Of a stretch of DNA of 38,948 bases, positions 16,326-24,066 are shown piece by piece. Source of the stretch: a virus. The notes beneath the pieces were generated by a model. It had not been told where the DNA came from. It made no database searches and saw only the letters and a list, made by a program, of their open reading frames with translations. The DNA lies in the IMG/VR virus record IMGVR_UViG_3300042476_000763, positions 1 to 38,948 of that record; one strand, given 5' to 3'. The number at the start of each line of letters is the position of its first letter. The stretch's first letter is position 1. Made by a program: the position numbers and the translations under genes.

Positions 16326-16924
16326 TGTCTACAATAAAAGAAATAAAAAAGAAAACAGATGATTTAATTGCTGAATGGGAGCAAGATTTTGAGCCATTAT
16401 ATAGGGCTGTTGCTGATATTAAAGGCGAAATGTTTGTTAGAATATTTGGAAAAGGAAAAGAAGGAGGTTTTAATAGTGAAAATGTTGAACTACCAACTCA
16501 ACCATATTCTATTAAGCCTATTTATGTTTCAAAAGTAATTGCTGGAAATAAAGGAACTTTTGTTAGTAAAAAGACAGGTAGAAAAGTTAAAAATAAAAGT
16601 AAGAATACAAAAAATGTAGGAACAAGAGATAGAGAAATTAAATCAGCTTATTTTCCTGGTGGTTATGCTCAATTAAAGCAAGTGTTAGGTAAACCACCAT
16701 TAGAATTAACTGGATTTTTGCGTTCATTTTTTTTAAAAGGAGAACCAATAGACCAAGGTTTTAGTTGTTATATTGTTATTGATGATTCTCAATCTGGTAA
16801 AGTTGATGGTTTAGAAAGTAGATATGGAATAATTTTTGATATGACTGATGATGAGTTCGATAGGTTTATTGATTATCATACTACTTATGTAATTGAAGCT
16901 ATTAATAATAAATTAAATGATTAA
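16325..16924 (+). CDS. Probable neck / tail-completion protein (HK97 gp10-like)
   Basis: 199 residues. A helical N-terminus, then a basic patch (KTGRKVKNKSKNTKN), then a FPGGYAQLKQVLGKPPLELTG stretch followed by FLRSFFLKG and YGIIFDMTDDEFD, a pattern seen in gp10-like tail-completion proteins (a YxxFRxxxGrxxxxvdLTLSGdLrrSf-type core). The product would join head and tail. Order (capsid, unknown, this gene, then a terminator-like protein) supports a neck role. Similarity is read by eye only. Confidence 0.5.
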   Translation: MSTIKEIKKKTDDLIAEWEQDFEPLYRAVADIKGEMFVRIFGKGKEGGFNSENVELPTQPYSIKPIYVSKVIAGNKGTFVSKKTGRKVKNKSKNTKNVGTRDREIKSAYFPGGYAQLKQVLGKPPLELTGFLRSFFLKGEPIDQGFSCYIVIDDSQSGKVDGLESRYGIIFDMTDDEFDRFIDYHTTYVIEAINNKLND

Positions 16925-16926
16925 AA

Positions 16927-17475
16927 ATGACAATACTTAAAACATCAATTGATTATTTAAATAATAAAATAAATGAAGCTAATATTTTTGATAGAATTTA
17001 TGGCTTATGTGAATTAATTAAATCACCAAATGATAATTTTTGGGGCTATTATATTGGTAATGGACAATACGAATCAATAAATAATTTTGATGCTAATAAT
17101 GCTACATTATTTTGGTCAAAACGTTCAACAGTTAATATCACCAAATTTGATAGTCTATCCACCACAGGTTGCATTCAAATGTACAAGACAATATTTCCAT
17201 TAAACTTATATGTTATTGCAAATAAGAGTGCTTTAATATGTGATAATGAAACAAGTGCTGATTGGTTAGCTAATGCAATATTTAAATTAATATCAGGAAA
17301 AGATTCTATTTTTAAGAAAGAAATTTCTGTTTCATTATTCGAAGTAATTCCAATGTCATATTCGACTGAAGTAAAAAATATAATTTCAAATTATAATTAT
17401 GCTACATTAGAAATGAAAATTGATATTGAAATTGTTTCATCATCAAAAGAATCTTGCTACGATTTTTGCATTTAA
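16927..17475 (+). CDS. Probable neck protein (tail-terminator position)
   Basis: 182 residues beginning two bases after the previous stop. A WGYYIGNGQYESINNFDANN segment near residue 40 and a beta-alpha layout are compatible with the small alpha/beta tail-terminator fold, and the gene is the last of the head-neck block. No diagnostic motif is visible, so this is assigned by context. Several cysteines occur, including at the very C-terminus (CYDFCI). Confidence 0.4.
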   Translation: MTILKTSIDYLNNKINEANIFDRIYGLCELIKSPNDNFWGYYIGNGQYESINNFDANNATLFWSKRSTVNITKFDSLSTTGCIQMYKTIFPLNLYVIANKSALICDNETSADWLANAIFKLISGKDSIFKKEISVSLFEVIPMSYSTEVKNIISNYNYATLEMKIDIEIVSSSKESCYDFCI

Positions 17476-17507
17476 ATAATAATTAATTTTAATTTTGTAA
17501 AAAAATA
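17465..17507 (+). promoter_or_regulatory. Bacteroidetes-type promoter before the fibre gene
   Basis: TTTG at 17465-17468 (-33), a 21-base gap, then TAATTTTG at 17490-17497 (-7). The downstream TAAAAAAATA continues an 18-base block TAATTTTGTAAAAAAATA identical to that at 37003-37020. Confidence 0.6.
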
Positions 17508-17512
17508 AAAAT

Positions 17513-18445
17513 ATGGCTGGCGTAAAAATTACTGATTTACCAATATTATCAACACCAAATGGCACTGATTTATTTTATATTGTTGATACAACTGGTAATG
17601 TATCATGTGCTATTACATTGGATGATTTAATTACTACTTTAAATTCATTATTAAATTATATACCATTAAAAGGGAATGCATTTACAGGTCTTGGTCAAGT
17701 TACTGGAGATATTGAGGTTGATGTTGCCGGTGGTGGATTAATGACTTTGCGATTTGTCAATGGAGATATAATTGGTCTTGGTGTAGATTATGGTGGATAT
17801 AGTGCAATATCGTTTTACAATACAAGTGCAAATCAAACGGTTTATTTGTATAATAGGGGTGGTGATTTGTATATTGAAAACGTAGATACAGGACAAAGTA
17901 CTGGAGCATTAATCGACCAAATACTTGGATTGAATGCGAATAAACAGAATTTTTCAAGTGGTGTAAATGTAACTGGGCAATTTGCACTAGGAGATGGTAA
18001 TTGTGTTTATTATGATAATAGTAAGGTATATTTTGATAATGGCTTGGAAGCCTCTTATAGAGGATATTCAAAACTGCCGTCATACTATTTTATTGATTCT
18101 GTTTCTTATTTACAATCGGGAACGAATCCACCAACCGAACAACAAGTGTTTGAAACTCAAGTAGGGGATGGAATTGTAACCAAAACAATTACCTATGTTG
18201 CAGCAGGAAATTACAAATTAGTGTACAATGTAGGTTTAATCACATCCTATATGCCAAATGCAACATCAAAAGTAAAGGTTATTTGCAGCAATGGTAATGA
18301 TGGTGATACTATAATTAATGTATTAGTAAACAATCCAAGTTTAAGTGTAATTGAAGTGGAGATATTTACAAGGAATGCACAAAATGGTAGTCTTTCTAAT
18401 GGCAGACTTTCAAATACAATTATTGATGTAATGTGGTATGTATAG
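17513..18445 (+). CDS. Tail or head fibre protein
   Basis: 310 residues. The opening MAGVKITDLP followed by a DLFYIVDTTGN segment is the characteristic start of phage fibre proteins in this group, where it attaches to the virion. The central part is low-complexity beta with many Gly, Asn and Tyr residues (LYNRGGDLYIENVDTGQ). The C-terminal 110 residues form a separate beta domain (YVAAGNYKLVYNVG, ending IDVMWYV), likely the receptor-binding head. Base composition from about 17690 to 18250 is visibly less AT-rich than the surroundings, as often seen in exchanged fibre modules. It overlaps the endolysin start by 8 bases. Confidence 0.65.
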   Translation: MAGVKITDLPILSTPNGTDLFYIVDTTGNVSCAITLDDLITTLNSLLNYIPLKGNAFTGLGQVTGDIEVDVAGGGLMTLRFVNGDIIGLGVDYGGYSAISFYNTSANQTVYLYNRGGDLYIENVDTGQSTGALIDQILGLNANKQNFSSGVNVTGQFALGDGNCVYYDNSKVYFDNGLEASYRGYSKLPSYYFIDSVSYLQSGTNPPTEQQVFETQVGDGIVTKTITYVAAGNYKLVYNVGLITSYMPNATSKVKVICSNGNDGDTIINVLVNNPSLSVIEVEIFTRNAQNGSLSNGRLSNTIIDVMWYV

Positions 18446-18890
18446 CATATCAGAAAAAGGTTTATCATTAATTAAAAGCTATGAAGGGCTTAAATTAGAG
18501 GCATATTTATGTCCAGCAAAAGTGTGGACAATTGGGTATGGTTCTACATTTTATTTAAATAATTCTAGAGTAAAACAAGGTGATAAATTAAATTCAATAA
18601 ATGAAGCTAATTCATTATTACTTCATTCATTAAAAAATTATGAAGCTTGTGTAATTGCTGGAATTAAGAATGCTAAGATAAATCAAAATCAATTTGATGC
18701 TTTAGTATCATTTACATATAATGTTGGATGTGCTGGCTTTATTAGGTCTACACTACTTAAATTAATTTTAATAAATCCAAATAATGAATTAATTAAAGAA
18801 GAATTTAAGAAATGGAATAAAGCTGGAGGAAAAGTTTTAAATGGCTTAATTAAACGTAGAAAAGAAGAATACGAATTGTATTTTTCATAA
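18438..18890 (+). CDS. Endolysin, GH24 lysozyme (muramidase)
   Basis: 150 residues, the usual size of T4/P22-type lysozymes that cleave MurNAc-GlcNAc bonds in peptidoglycan. The active-site region is clear: E16 in IKSYEGLKLEAY, C25 in CPAKVWTIGYG, and T31. Spacing 9 and 6 equals E11-D20-T26 of T4 lysozyme, so the catalytic Asp is replaced by Cys; T4 D20C is known to keep activity. Later QFDALVSFTYNVG and RRKEEYELY motifs also match. No signal peptide or SAR segment, so export would depend on a holin. The start overlaps the fibre gene's end. Confidence 0.93.
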   Translation: MYSISEKGLSLIKSYEGLKLEAYLCPAKVWTIGYGSTFYLNNSRVKQGDKLNSINEANSLLLHSLKNYEACVIAGIKNAKINQNQFDALVSFTYNVGCAGFIRSTLLKLILINPNNELIKEEFKKWNKAGGKVLNGLIKRRKEEYELYFS

Positions 18891-18972
18891 TTTTTTTTAA
18901 TTAAATAAAAAATAACAACAATTTTTTTATCGCTTTATGAAACTATTATTGCTATAATTAATATAATTAAAT

Positions 18973-19179
18973 ATGATAGATATTAACAAGTATAAGAAAT
19001 TATTCAAAGTAATTCTAGAATACTGGAATTATACTATGGGTAGTTTGATAATGCTATCATCATTAATATTATTAAGCATTGGTAAAATAGATAAAGAAAC
19101 ATTTTATATGATATTTGGCGCTGTTGCTACAATTGGTTGGCTGCCTAATAAAAGAAAGGAGGATAAAAATGGTAATTAA
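18973..19179 (+). CDS. Holin-like small membrane protein
   Basis: 68 residues with two predicted membrane segments, about residues 20-37 (TMGSLIMLSSLILLSIG) and 43-56 (FYMIFGAVATIGWL), and a charged tail (NKRKEDKNGN). Size, topology and place just after the endolysin fit a class II holin. It overlaps the next gene's start, with that gene's ribosome-binding site inside it. No family name is certain. Confidence 0.6.
   Translation: MIDINKYKKLFKVILEYWNYTMGSLIMLSSLILLSIGKIDKETFYMIFGAVATIGWLPNKRKEDKNGN
19156..19162 (+). promoter_or_regulatory. Canonical Shine-Dalgarno site
   Basis: AAGGAGG lies six bases before ATG 19169. It is the clearest start-linked SD I found in this otherwise SD-poor genome, and it decides the start of the next gene. 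Confidence 0.8.
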
Positions 19180-19594
19180 TTATTTGACATTTTTAGATGA
19201 ATTTAAAGGCAGAAAATTTGATACTACTTATCATGTAACAAGAAAAGAGTTGGTAAGGTTAGACACAAATAAAATTAATTGTGACACTATTCAAGAGATT
19301 AAATTGAATAATGCTAAAGAAATTAAACAATTAATTAAATTAGTAGAAAATAAAGAAGTTGAAAAGGTTAATAAAATAGATAGTGTAATTGAAACAAATA
19401 ATAATATTATTGAATATAAAGAAGAAATTCAAATTCATAATAAAGATATAATTAAATTTGAAAATAAAAATGTGAATAATATGGGTCAAAATTTACTAAA
19501 TATATCTATACTTTTCGCTAGCATTTCTTATGTATTTATTTCATATACAGCTTGGGGTTGTTTTTATAAAGAATTAAAAACTATATTTAAATAA
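19169..19594 (+). CDS. C-terminally anchored membrane protein of the lysis region
   Basis: 141 residues from ATG 19169, chosen for its strong AAGGAGG. The frame extends upstream to 19115 inside the holin-like gene but that part is a shadow. The body is long, polar and helical (lysine- and asparagine-rich, EIKQLIKLVENKEVEK), and a single hydrophobic segment lies near residues 112-132 (ISILFASISYVFISYTAWG). A tail-anchored topology could place the helical part in the cytoplasm. Role in lysis, such as an antiholin, is inferred from position only. Confidence 0.6.
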   Translation: MVINYLTFLDEFKGRKFDTTYHVTRKELVRLDTNKINCDTIQEIKLNNAKEIKQLIKLVENKEVEKVNKIDSVIETNNNIIEYKEEIQIHNKDIIKFENKNVNNMGQNLLNISILFASISYVFISYTAWGCFYKELKTIFK

Positions 19595-19638
19595 TATTAT
19601 TTTTGTCTGTCCATTCTAGTTAGTTTAGTGTTTGTTTT

Positions 19639-19676
19639 AAATGCGATAATAGAAATGTTATCGCATTTATTTTTAT
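19639..19676 (+). terminator. Rho-independent terminator after the lysis genes
   Basis: An 11-base-pair perfect stem AAATGCGATAA (19639-19649) with TTATCGCATTT (19658-19668), 8-base loop, then ATTTTTATT. Confidence 0.85.
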
Positions 19677-19708
19677 TGTTATATTTTTACACTATAAAAA
19701 TATAAGTC

Positions 19709-20272
19709 GTGGCAACTAAATATATTCTAGAAAGTTCATTAGACATTTTATATTGTGTATGCGATATTGATGGATTAATAATTACTAGCAATGATTTATT
19801 TAAAACAACTATAAATCATATTAGACCAAAGAAAATAACTCAGATTATATCTAGCGATGATTTAGATGACTTTATAGATTCAATTAATAAATCAATTGAG
19901 AATTATCCAGAGCCAATAAGAGTGTATAGCAAAACACCTCAAAAGAATGGTTCTTTAAAATGGACATTATGGAATATTTATTTAATAAATAATACAATTC
20001 ATTTTATTGGTATTGAATTAAGAGATGTAAATTCAGTTACGCAGCAAGAATTTGAAAGACAAAAAAAATTAATTGAAGAATTTAGATTTATGTTGTCACA
20101 TGAAATAAGGCAACCATTAACTTCAATAACTGGTTTAATTCAAATATTATTAAAAGACAAAGTAATAACAGATGAGGAATTTGATGAATTACTTTTAATG
20201 ATTAATAAAAGTGTAAGTGATTTAGACCAATCAATATTAAAGTTAGTAAAAAAATTAACTAAACAATTATGA
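19709..20272 (+). CDS. PAS-HisKA protein without kinase ATPase domain
   Basis: 187 residues from a GTG start. Residues about 6-105 have a PAS-like layout (LDILYCVCDIDGLIITSN at the start, then GSLKWTLWNIYLINN and FIGIELRDV). Residues 114-187 form a HisKA dimerisation/phosphoacceptor helical pair with an H-box FRFMLSHEIRQPLTSITG, putting the phosphoacceptor at H131. The catalytic HATPase domain (N, G1, G2 boxes) is absent: the gene stops at a TGA overlapping the next ATG. It could be phosphorylated by, compete with, or heterodimerise with a host kinase. It follows a terminator and is coupled to a membrane-protein gene. Confidence 0.75.
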   Translation: MATKYILESSLDILYCVCDIDGLIITSNDLFKTTINHIRPKKITQIISSDDLDDFIDSINKSIENYPEPIRVYSKTPQKNGSLKWTLWNIYLINNTIHFIGIELRDVNSVTQQEFERQKKLIEEFRFMLSHEIRQPLTSITGLIQILLKDKVITDEEFDELLLMINKSVSDLDQSILKLVKKLTKQL

Positions 20273-20991
20273 TTGCTAATAGATATTTTAATTTAGACCC
20301 TAAAGAAAGTATATTAATAATTGCTATATTATTATTGATTGCATTATTAATTGATACTTGTGATAGGAATTATCAATTAAATGAAGACATTAAATATTTA
20401 AATAATGAATTAGATGATTATTCGGATTTAAATTCTAAATATGTAAAGACTATTTATAATGATTCATTAATTATTTATTCTCAAAAACAAAATATAATAT
20501 CTAAAGAATTAGCAAATTCTATAATTGAAAAAAAGTATAATCAATTGCTAGCAACTAATAATAAAAATATTAATGAAATTATAGATTTAAAAACAAGAAT
20601 TAAATTAAAATTTAAGACTGAATTAATTAATGCTGATGTTGATTCTAGTAATGGATTTGATTATAAAATAAAATTGCCTAAAGATTTTTTTAAGGAAGAT
20701 AAATGGTATTCTATTAGTGGAAATATAAATAGATTAGGTTATTTGCAAATAGATTCTTTATCATTAAATAGTGGAATAATATTTATTCAATCAGATACAC
20801 TAAGAAAAGGATTAATAAATAAAATATTAAATAAAAAAGATAATGTCATTAGAGTAAATATAGATAACCCCTATGTGAACATAAGTTCTTTAAGCAATAT
20901 TTATATTAATAAACAAAAGCAAAACAAAAGAGCTATATATATAGCATTGTCTATAGGCGCGCTACTCGGGTACGTAGTAGCTAGTAAATAA
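20269..20991 (+). CDS. Membrane protein with terminal TM segments, possibly spanin-like
   Basis: 240 residues with a hydrophobic segment at about 13-29 (ILIIAILLLIALLIDTC) and another at about 222-238 (YIALSIGALLGYVVA). Between them lies a helical, then beta-containing region. Topology resembles Bacteroidetes phage proteins found near lysis genes, some proposed as spanins, but no lipobox or diagnostic motif is visible. The ATG overlaps the PAS-HisKA stop (ATGA), implying coupled synthesis and perhaps a joint function. The last 40 bases are oddly GC-rich (GGCGCGCTACTCGGG). Confidence 0.6.
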   Translation: MIANRYFNLDPKESILIIAILLLIALLIDTCDRNYQLNEDIKYLNNELDDYSDLNSKYVKTIYNDSLIIYSQKQNIISKELANSIIEKKYNQLLATNNKNINEIIDLKTRIKLKFKTELINADVDSSNGFDYKIKLPKDFFKEDKWYSISGNINRLGYLQIDSLSLNSGIIFIQSDTLRKGLINKILNKKDNVIRVNIDNPYVNISSLSNIYINKQKQNKRAIYIALSIGALLGYVVASK

Positions 20992-21012
20992 CATCAATGT
21001 TAAAAATTTCTA

Positions 21013-21119
21013 ATTGAAAATCAATCACTTGTATTTTTTTTTGATGCTAAATGTAATACATATTCAGAAACAATATACTTTAGCAATATCAAAATAACAA
21101 ACACTTAAAAACTTACACA
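21013..21119 (+). promoter_or_regulatory. Early promoter module, copy 1
   Basis: This gap aligns along its length with 34111-34221. Shared elements in order are CACTTGT (21026), a poly-T run with TTTGA, AATGTAA, ATTCA, TATACTTTAGCA (21074-21085), and an ACAAA-ACTTAAAAACT leader reaching the ATG. TACTTTAG is one mismatch from TAnnTTTG. ATGTAATACAT (near 21051) is a perfect palindrome here, a possible operator. Likely drives the operon from 21120. Confidence 0.65.
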
Positions 21120-21323
21120 ATGAAAGCACAACTAAAAAAATTCAGAATTTGGAAGACTACCGAATTTGGATTAGGATGTTTTAACATCAAAGCGCACGAT
21201 TTTCAAGACGCATTTAAGAGGCTTGGCAAAAAGGACAAAGCAAGCCTATCTGCATGGATTGAGGACGAAGACGGCGAGTCTATGACCTTTGCCCAAATAC
21301 TTGGAATCCACGAACAATTTTAA
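21120..21323 (+). CDS. Small hypothetical early protein
   Basis: 67 residues, not recognised (start MKAQLKKFRIWKTTEFGLG; later DEDGESMTFAQILGI). It is the first gene after the early promoter module. Codon use is clearly richer in G and C than the neighbours (AAGGCTTGGCAAAAAGGACA, GACGAAGACGGCGAG), so it may have been acquired recently. An A-rich leader precedes the start; no SD. Confidence 0.65.
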   Translation: MKAQLKKFRIWKTTEFGLGCFNIKAHDFQDAFKRLGKKDKASLSAWIEDEDGESMTFAQILGIHEQF

Positions 21324-21342
21324 ACATTTAAACACTTACAAA

Positions 21343-21603
21343 ATGAAAGCAACACTAATTTTTGAAAACGAAATCAAGTTTTACAAAGCAGTAGAATTGG
21401 TACAAAACTTGGTTGAAGACCAAACATTTGATTTTAATTTTGGTTTATCAATGGACGATAAACTTTACATAGGTGGAAATGATAATATACTATGTGAAGA
21501 CGAATTGAATGAGATAATTGATGAATTGATTTTAATATTAATGGACAATTTAATTGATGTCAAAGAAATTAAGTTCAGTAATGACGAAAACTTTTACATG
21601 TAA
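21343..21603 (+). CDS. Small acidic hypothetical protein
   Basis: 86 residues from ATG 21343, which follows the repeated leader sequence AAACACTTACAAA; the open frame extends back to 21289 without support. Predicted alpha/beta with an acidic helix (CEDELNEIIDELILILMDN). The N-terminal MKAT... resembles the MKAQ... of the upstream gene only in its first residues. Function unknown. Confidence 0.6.
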   Translation: MKATLIFENEIKFYKAVELVQNLVEDQTFDFNFGLSMDDKLYIGGNDNILCEDELNEIIDELILILMDNLIDVKEIKFSNDENFYM

Positions 21604-21639
21604 TTCACTAACTTTTTAAACACTCAAAACTAAATAACA

Positions 21640-22527
21640 ATGGAAACAAATCAATTATTCGAGAAAACATTCCAAATTTTGGATGAAACCGGTACTAATT
21701 TTAAAGTATCAAAAGAGCAACTTTATTTTGGAAATGGATTTAAAGCTGAAGGACATTTTGGAATAATGCGTAATGACAATTCACAATGTCTTGGACGTGT
21801 TGGAGAGCGTTATACAATTTATCAAAATCATCAATTAGTTGAGCACTTAATTCAAGCAACTGAATTGCTAGATTTACAAGTTACAAATGGTGGTTTATTA
21901 AAAAATGGTTCTTATGTTTATTATCAAATGGAATTACCATCTGAATATATAGGCAAATCAGCAATCAAAAGAAGAATTACAGCACTTAATTCTCATGATG
22001 GCACTAAATCTATTGGCTTTGGCAGTAGTAACACTGTAGTGGTATGCCAAAACACTTTTCATAGAGCTTATAAAGATATGGAAAAAGCTAAGCATACTTA
22101 TTATGTTGATGAAAAAGTAAATCAATTAGCTAATGGAATTAAAAATACAATTGAGCAAGATTTATTATTAATGGAATCTTTTAAAAGAATGGCTGATGTT
22201 GAATTAAAAGATGAAATGATTGAAAGAGTAATTAATAAAATATTTAATGTAAATGCAAATGATAATCAAAATGAAGTATCAACTAATAAAAAGAATAAAA
22301 TAGTTGCATTTGCTAATTCATTAGAAACTGAAATTAATTTAGAAGGCAAAACAATTTGGGGATTATTTAATGCAGTTACTAGATATACAAATCATGTTGA
22401 TGGTCCTAAAAGAAAAGATTCAATTGATGATTATTTAATGAATGGTAATGGTTATCAAATTAGCAATTTATGCTACGAAGAATTAATGTCTTTTATTGAA
22501 TCAAATACAATTCAATTCGCAATTTAA
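21640..22527 (+). CDS. DUF932 family phage protein
   Basis: 295 residues, the typical length of DUF932 (phage/plasmid-like protein TIGR03299). Diagnostic stretches are an RVGERYTIYQNHQLVEHL motif near residue 55, a CQNTFHRA motif near residue 141 and a C-terminal WGLFNAVTRYTNHV helix. Members are common in early regions of phages and plasmids; the biochemical role is not established, though association with recombination and replication genes is usual. A hairpin terminator follows. Leader TTTTTAAACACTCAAAACT precedes the start. Confidence 0.85.
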   Translation: METNQLFEKTFQILDETGTNFKVSKEQLYFGNGFKAEGHFGIMRNDNSQCLGRVGERYTIYQNHQLVEHLIQATELLDLQVTNGGLLKNGSYVYYQMELPSEYIGKSAIKRRITALNSHDGTKSIGFGSSNTVVVCQNTFHRAYKDMEKAKHTYYVDEKVNQLANGIKNTIEQDLLLMESFKRMADVELKDEMIERVINKIFNVNANDNQNEVSTNKKNKIVAFANSLETEINLEGKTIWGLFNAVTRYTNHVDGPKRKDSIDDYLMNGNGYQISNLCYEELMSFIESNTIQFAI

Positions 22528-22539
22528 ATAAACAAAATA

Positions 22540-22566
22540 GGGAGTGAAATTAATCACTCCCTTTAA
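22540..22566 (+). terminator. Hairpin terminator after the DUF932 gene
   Basis: GGGAGTGA (22540-22547) pairs perfectly with TCACTCCC (22554-22561) around AATTAA. The T tract is short (TTTAATT), so termination may be partial. Confidence 0.6.
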
Positions 22567-22596
22567 TTCAATTTTAAACACTCAATAAAAAATACA

Positions 22597-22896
22597 ATGG
22601 AAACAACTTTCGAAAACGTAGAGCAAATGGTCACTTTTTTCAAAGACAATGACAACTCTAATTATTATTACTATAATCATTTAACTGGAGTATTAATTAT
22701 TTTAGTTGATAATGGTTGTGAAAAAGGAATATTCACTAGATGCGATTCTCGATGCGCTAATATTGTTAGACAATATCATAAAGAATTACTTAATGGAGTA
22801 CCAAAAGAGTTTAGACTCTATGATGATTTAACTCACTCTGATTTTTTTGATAAATTAGGTAAAGTAGAAGTTGAAATATCAAGACAAATACCATAA
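22597..22896 (+). CDS. Hypothetical early protein
   Basis: 99 residues, not recognised. Features are a run of aromatic residues (NYYYYNHLTG), a hydrophobic strand (VLIILVDNG) and a Cys pair (CDSRC) mid-protein, suggesting a small alpha/beta domain. It has the same A-rich AAACACTCAATAAAAAA leader type as its neighbours and lies between a terminator and the XRE regulator. Confidence 0.6.
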   Translation: METTFENVEQMVTFFKDNDNSNYYYYNHLTGVLIILVDNGCEKGIFTRCDSRCANIVRQYHKELLNGVPKEFRLYDDLTHSDFFDKLGKVEVEISRQIP

Positions 22897-22923
22897 CATT
22901 AAACACTTAAAAACTAAATAAAA

Positions 22924-23307
22924 ATGGAAACTAAAAACAAACATGTTGTAGGAGTAGACAATTTAAGATTTAATTCTCATCTTAAAAATAAAAGAATTGA
23001 ATTAAATTATACTCAAATTCAATTAGCTAAAAAATGTAATTTGCACCCTTCGACTATAAGCAAATATGAAATTAATAGTAGTGTATTGTCACTTAATAGT
23101 TTAATTAAAGTTTGTGAGCATTTAAATATTGACTATAAAAAATTAATAAATTATTATTCAATAAATAATGAACAAAAAAATGTTAGAAATAATGTTCAAT
23201 CTATAAATCATATTTTAGAAAAAGATGATATAATTACTATGTTAAAATTAGAAGGATATAAGATTTATAAACCAATTGTAACAACAACTTACGAAGAAAT
23301 AATTTAA
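22924..23307 (+). CDS. XRE-family transcriptional regulator
   Basis: 127 residues. Residues about 14-72 are a Cro/CI-type helix-turn-helix: LKNKRIELNYTQIQLAKKC, then HPSTISKYE as recognition helix, and LIKVCEHLNIDYKKL. The remaining 50 residues are polar. As there is no integrase, it more likely controls early/late timing than lysogeny. Candidate operators are the palindromic parts of the two early promoter modules, but this is inference. Confidence 0.85.
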   Translation: METKNKHVVGVDNLRFNSHLKNKRIELNYTQIQLAKKCNLHPSTISKYEINSSVLSLNSLIKVCEHLNIDYKKLINYYSINNEQKNVRNNVQSINHILEKDDIITMLKLEGYKIYKPIVTTTYEEII

Positions 23308-23326
23308 ACAATCAAAATAAATAATC

Positions 23327-24004
23327 ATGAATCAATTTGAATTAAACGCTCCAGTTGGTGGGCAAGGGAATCGCAAAATAGCTCCAGAAGGAATGCATAT
23401 TGCTAGATGTTGTCAAATAATTGACTTAGGTACTAGTGAACAAGGTGGCAATTATCCTGGAAAAAAACGCAAAGTTAATTTTGTATGGGAGTTACCAAAT
23501 GAATTAGAAATTTTTGACCCAGAAAAAGGTGCTCAACCATTTATCATTAAATCGCAATTCACTTTATCATTTAATGAAAAGTCTTCATTACGTAAATGTG
23601 TAGAAAATTGGGTTGGTAAAAAAATGAGCGACCAAGATGCTTCAAAATTTAATATTGGTAGTTTATTAGGTAAGCCTTGTATGATTAATGTAGTTCATAA
23701 TAATAAAGGTGAACAAGTATATGCTAATGTTGGTGCAATTACACCATTGCCAAGAGGAATGGAATGTCCACAAGCTGTTAATAAGCAATTAGCATTTAAT
23801 GCAAAAGTTCCTAATATGGAAGTATTTAATCAATTGCCTCAATTTATTCAAGATAAGATAAAGGAAAGCGATGAATTTATATCTTATATGAATAGTCAAA
23901 TGAATAATATTGGCGTGCCACAGGTTGACTTCTCTAATCAACATCCAATAGATAACAAAGATAACTTTTTTAGTAGTGCCTTAGATGATGGCCCCCCTTT
24001 TTAA
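23327..24004 (+). CDS. Single-strand DNA-binding-like protein
   Basis: 225 residues. The N-terminal two thirds are a beta-rich, OB-like region (EGMHIARCCQIIDLGTSE; VNFVWELPNELEIFD; LGKPCMINVVHN), and the protein ends SSALDDGPPF, much like the acidic DDDIPF tip by which SSBs recruit partners. It lies near exonuclease and replication genes. No RecT-type annealing protein is visible, so it may serve as annealing partner for the exonuclease at 30642. Family call is from the tail and context. Confidence 0.7.
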   Translation: MNQFELNAPVGGQGNRKIAPEGMHIARCCQIIDLGTSEQGGNYPGKKRKVNFVWELPNELEIFDPEKGAQPFIIKSQFTLSFNEKSSLRKCVENWVGKKMSDQDASKFNIGSLLGKPCMINVVHNNKGEQVYANVGAITPLPRGMECPQAVNKQLAFNAKVPNMEVFNQLPQFIQDKIKESDEFISYMNSQMNNIGVPQVDFSNQHPIDNKDNFFSSALDDGPPF

Positions 24005-24015
24005 TTAATTAATAA

Positions 24016-24043
24016 ATGGGCGGTTAATTCCGCCCATATTTTT
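24016..24043 (+). terminator. Rho-independent terminator after the SSB-like gene
   Basis: ATGGGCGG (24016-24023) pairs perfectly with CCGCCCAT (24030-24037), loop TTAATT, followed by ATTTTTC. Confidence 0.8.
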
Positions 24044-24066
24044 CAAACAAACAAAAAATAAACAAA

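Noticed and set aside
17757-18083. 108-codon minus-strand frame opposite the fibre gene
   Set aside because: Low-complexity His/Tyr/Leu translation mirroring Gly/Asn-rich fibre codons; no supporting signals.
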